Source: Yersinia ruckeri ATCC 29473
GTDB lineage: Bacteria > Pseudomonadota > Gammaproteobacteria > Enterobacterales > Enterobacteriaceae
DNA: 64,000 nucleotides
Assembly (NCBI RefSeq): GCF_000754815.1
Contig: NZ_KN150747.1
Location: 508,999 to 572,998 of the forward strand
Direction: 5' to 3'
Shown: positions 62,082 to 64,000 of the stretch, piece after piece
Layout: the number at the start of each line of letters is the position of its first letter
Numbering within the stretch: the first letter of the stretch is position 1
Translations under genes and position numbers: made by a program
The notes under the pieces: model-generated
Databases searched by the model: none
What the model saw: the letters and a program-made list of their open reading frames with translations, nothing else
Told to the model about the DNA's origin: nothing

Positions 62082-62276
62082 GTGGCACGATTCTCATTTT
62101 GTCGCCACTGTAATACAGTGGCTGTTAATCAAATGTTTATTTTATGCTTATGTTTTGTTGCGCGCCAGTGGCTCAGTGATAAAACTAAACAACGCTAAAC
62201 CAAGCTATTGTTTGTGTGTAGAATGAGCTGCTTTTCATAAAAAATACGAATAATCCATTCGATAATGGGAGTAATG

Positions 62277-63155
62277 ATGGGAATCTTTTGGCGAATATTA
62301 GTGGCTTTGTTATTGGTGCCAACATTGGCACAGGCAGAAGAGGCGTTAGTAGAAAAGACTCATAATGCACCGGTGGTTCGCGGCAGTATTATTTCCGCCA
62401 TGTTGCAGGATCATGATAACCCTTTCCTACTGTACCCGTATGAAACCAATTATCTGCTTTATACGTATACCAGTGATATCAACAAACAGGCCATCAGCTC
62501 CTATGACTGGGCAAATAATGCCAATAAAGATGAAATCAAATTTCAATTGAGTCTGGCATTCCCTATTTGGCGAGGTATCGCTGGGGAAAACTCCTTGCTG
62601 GGTGCGTCCTATACGCAACGTTCATGGTGGCAGGCATCTAACAGCGATGAATCTGCACCTTTCCGCGAGACAAACTACGAACCTCAAATCTTTTTGGCTT
62701 GGGCGACCGATTATGACTTTGCTGGCTGGACCTTACGGGAAATTGAGTTTGGTCTGAATCACCAGTCAAACGGTAAGGCTGACCCGACGTCGCGTAGCTG
62801 GAATCGTGGCTATGCACGTGTGATGGCGCATCGTGGAGATTGGGAAGTGGATCTGAAACCTTGGTTCCGCTTCTCGGAAAGTGATGCAAAAGATGATAAT
62901 CCTGATATCACTAAATATATGGGTCACTATCGCTTAAAAGTGGGTTATGCCTGGGGAGACAGCGTGTTCAGCGTAGAAGGCCGGTATAACTGGAACTCCG
63001 GTTACGGTGGTGCTGAAATGGGCTGGAGCTACCCAATTACCAAGCATGTCCGTTTCTATACTCAAGTATTTAGCGGCTATGGTGAGTCAATGATTGACTA
63101 TAACTTTAGGCAAACCCGCGTTGGTATGGGTATCATGTTGAACGACGTCATGTAG
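62277..63155 (+). CDS. pldA: Outer-membrane phospholipase A
   Basis: A 292-residue precursor of the 12-strand outer-membrane beta-barrel phospholipase that removes misplaced phospholipids. The signal peptide ends at about residue 20 (TLAQA). The catalytic His, Ser and Asn are at preprotein positions 162, 164 and 176 (LNHQSNG and SWNRGYA), the same numbers as E. coli. ATG 62277 has GGGAG five bases upstream; ATGs at 62274 and 62265 are possible. It is upstream of recQ, as in E. coli. Confidence 0.97.
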   Translation: MGIFWRILVALLLVPTLAQAEEALVEKTHNAPVVRGSIISAMLQDHDNPFLLYPYETNYLLYTYTSDINKQAISSYDWANNANKDEIKFQLSLAFPIWRGIAGENSLLGASYTQRSWWQASNSDESAPFRETNYEPQIFLAWATDYDFAGWTLREIEFGLNHQSNGKADPTSRSWNRGYARVMAHRGDWEVDLKPWFRFSESDAKDDNPDITKYMGHYRLKVGYAWGDSVFSVEGRYNWNSGYGGAEMGWSYPITKHVRFYTQVFSGYGESMIDYNFRQTRVGMGIMLNDVM

Positions 63156-63184
63156 CGCCGTTTGGCGTGAGTTCAGAATCATAC

Positions 63185-63206
63185 ACAGGCCGGTTAACCG
63201 GCCTGT
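63185..63206 (+). terminator. Hairpin between pldA and recQ
   Basis: ACAGGCCGG-TTAA-CCGGCCTGT is a perfect 9-bp stem 29 bases after the pldA stop. No T-run follows, so it may pause or protect the message and not terminate it. Confidence 0.5.
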
Positions 63207-63231
63207 TCAGATCCAAGAGTTGGGGAAACGA

Positions 63232-64000
63232 GTGTCTACCGCGGCAGTGATAAACAAGGAGCAACTGGCAGCGCAAGTCTTGCGAGAGACTTTTGGCTAT
63301 CAACAATTCCGACCAGGACAACAAGAAATCATTAACGCGACGCTCGCCGGGCAGGACTGCCTGGTGGTCATGCCGACGGGCGGCGGTAAGTCCTTGTGTT
63401 ATCAGATTCCTGCGTTGGTGATGGACGGTTTGACGCTGGTGGTTTCCCCGCTGATTTCGTTAATGAAAGATCAGGTTGATCAACTCCTGGCTTACGGTGT
63501 AGCGGCAGGCTGCCTTAACTCGTCGCAAACCCGTGAGCAGCAGTTAGCCGTGATGGACGGCTGCCGTAACGGCCAGATTAAGTTGCTTTACATCGCCCCG
63601 GAACGTTTGGTGATGGAAAACTTTCTTGAGCAGCTCGAGCATTGGCGTCCGGCCTTGCTGGCTGTTGATGAAGCGCACTGTATTTCTCAATGGGGGCATG
63701 ATTTCCGTCCAGAATATCGCGCGCTCGGCCAGCTTAAACGTCGTTTCCCTGCGTTACCGGTTATTGCATTAACCGCCACGGCGGATGAAGCGACGCGTGG
63801 TGACATTGTTCGTCTGTTAGACTTGAACCAACCGCTGATTCAGGTCAGCAGCTTTGATCGCCCCAATATCCGTTATACCTTGGTCGAGAAGTTCAAACCT
63901 TTGGACCAACTGTGGCGTTTTGTGCAGGATCAACGGGGAAAAAGCGGCATTATTTACTGTAATAGCCGCGCCAAAGTTGAAGACACCACGGCGCGATTGC
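63232..64000 (+). CDS. recQ: ATP-dependent DNA helicase RecQ (5' part, runs off the window)
   Basis: The first 256 codons of RecQ, a superfamily 2 3'-5' helicase of the RecF recombination pathway. The frame starts at GTG 63232 after GGGGAAACGA and is open to the last base. The aromatic-rich lead [13 protein letters not shown], Walker A MPTGGGKS, and [17 protein letters not shown] (motif II and the aromatic loop) are all present, as is [11 protein letters not shown]. The RQC and HRDC domains lie beyond the window. Confidence 0.96.
   Translation, partial: MSTAAVINKEQLAAQVLRETFGYQQFRPGQQEIINATLAGQDCLVVMPTGGGKSLCYQIPALVMDGLTLVVSPLISLMKDQVDQLLAYGVAAGCLNSSQTREQQLAVMDGCRNGQIKLLYIAPERLVMENFLEQLEHWRPALLAVDEAHCISQWGHDFRPEYRALGQLKRRFPALPVIALTATADEATRGDIVRLLDLNQPLIQVSSFDRPNIRYTLVEKFKPLDQLWRFVQDQRGKSGIIYCNSRAKVEDTTARL

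Overview
The window is a stretch of enterobacterial chromosome. The closest fit is Yersinia or another member of the Yersiniaceae: most proteins look close to their Escherichia coli counterparts from memory, and the E. coli order rrn-tRNA(Asp)-tRNA(Trp)-hdfR-maoP-yifB-ilv ... cyaA-dapF-xerC-uvrD-corA-pldA-recQ is kept. No search was run, so genus and species are inference. The window opens just before a 5S rRNA and ends inside recQ.

Layout. (1) 1-530: 5S rRNA, tRNA-Asp, tRNA-Trp and a terminator. (2) 530-3230: an accessory patch, mostly empty, with a decayed IS110-family transposase gene cut in two by an intact IS3-family element. (3) 3236-6070: hdfR, maoP, yifB. (4) 6400-18375: branched-chain amino acid synthesis, with ilvL attenuator, ilvGMEDA (ilvG intact) and the divergent ilvY/ilvC pair. 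A gene for a secreted M60-type zinc metallopeptidase with two chitin-binding-like modules lies between ilvA and ilvY. (5) 18485-26050: ppiC, rep, gppA, rhlB, trxA, rho. (6) 26330-39317: the complete enterobacterial common antigen operon wecA-wzzE-wecB-wecC-rffG-rffH-wecD-wecE-wzxE-wecF-wzyE-wecG. (7) 39690-42440: yifK with a frameshift in an A8 run, four tRNAs (Arg, His, Leu, Pro), a 13-copy hexanucleotide repeat, and the small RNA GlmZ with a sigma-54 promoter and two GlrR-type sites. (8) 42518-46539: hemCDXY on the minus strand. (9) 46849-55603: cyaA, cyaY, lptM, dapF, yigA, xerC, yigB, uvrD. (10) 55639-59168: an accessory block with a TetR-family regulator divergent from a two-gene operon (Tm-1-like ATP-binding protein plus PEP-hydrolase-family TIM barrel), then a convergent WbuC-like cupin. 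(11) 59364-64000: corA with a structured leader, rarD, yigI, pldA and the start of recQ.

The genes work as several units. The ilv genes convert threonine and pyruvate to isoleucine and valine and are controlled by attenuation and by IlvY. The wec operon builds the lipid-linked ECA repeat, flips it and polymerises it. hemCDXY carries two early steps of tetrapyrrole synthesis. glmZ, beside hemY, controls amino-sugar supply for envelope precursors, which both peptidoglycan and ECA use.

The points most worth a second look are: the nested insertion elements; the M60 metallopeptidase in the ilv region; the yifK homopolymer frameshift; the (GCCAAA)n repeat beside the glmZ regulatory region; the GlrR/sigma-54 layout of glmZ; the TetR/Tm-1-like/PEP-hydrolase unit with paired candidate operators; and the corA leader with a small ORF ending in a hairpin. 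Start sites were re-chosen by ribosome-binding site and by remembered family N-termini.
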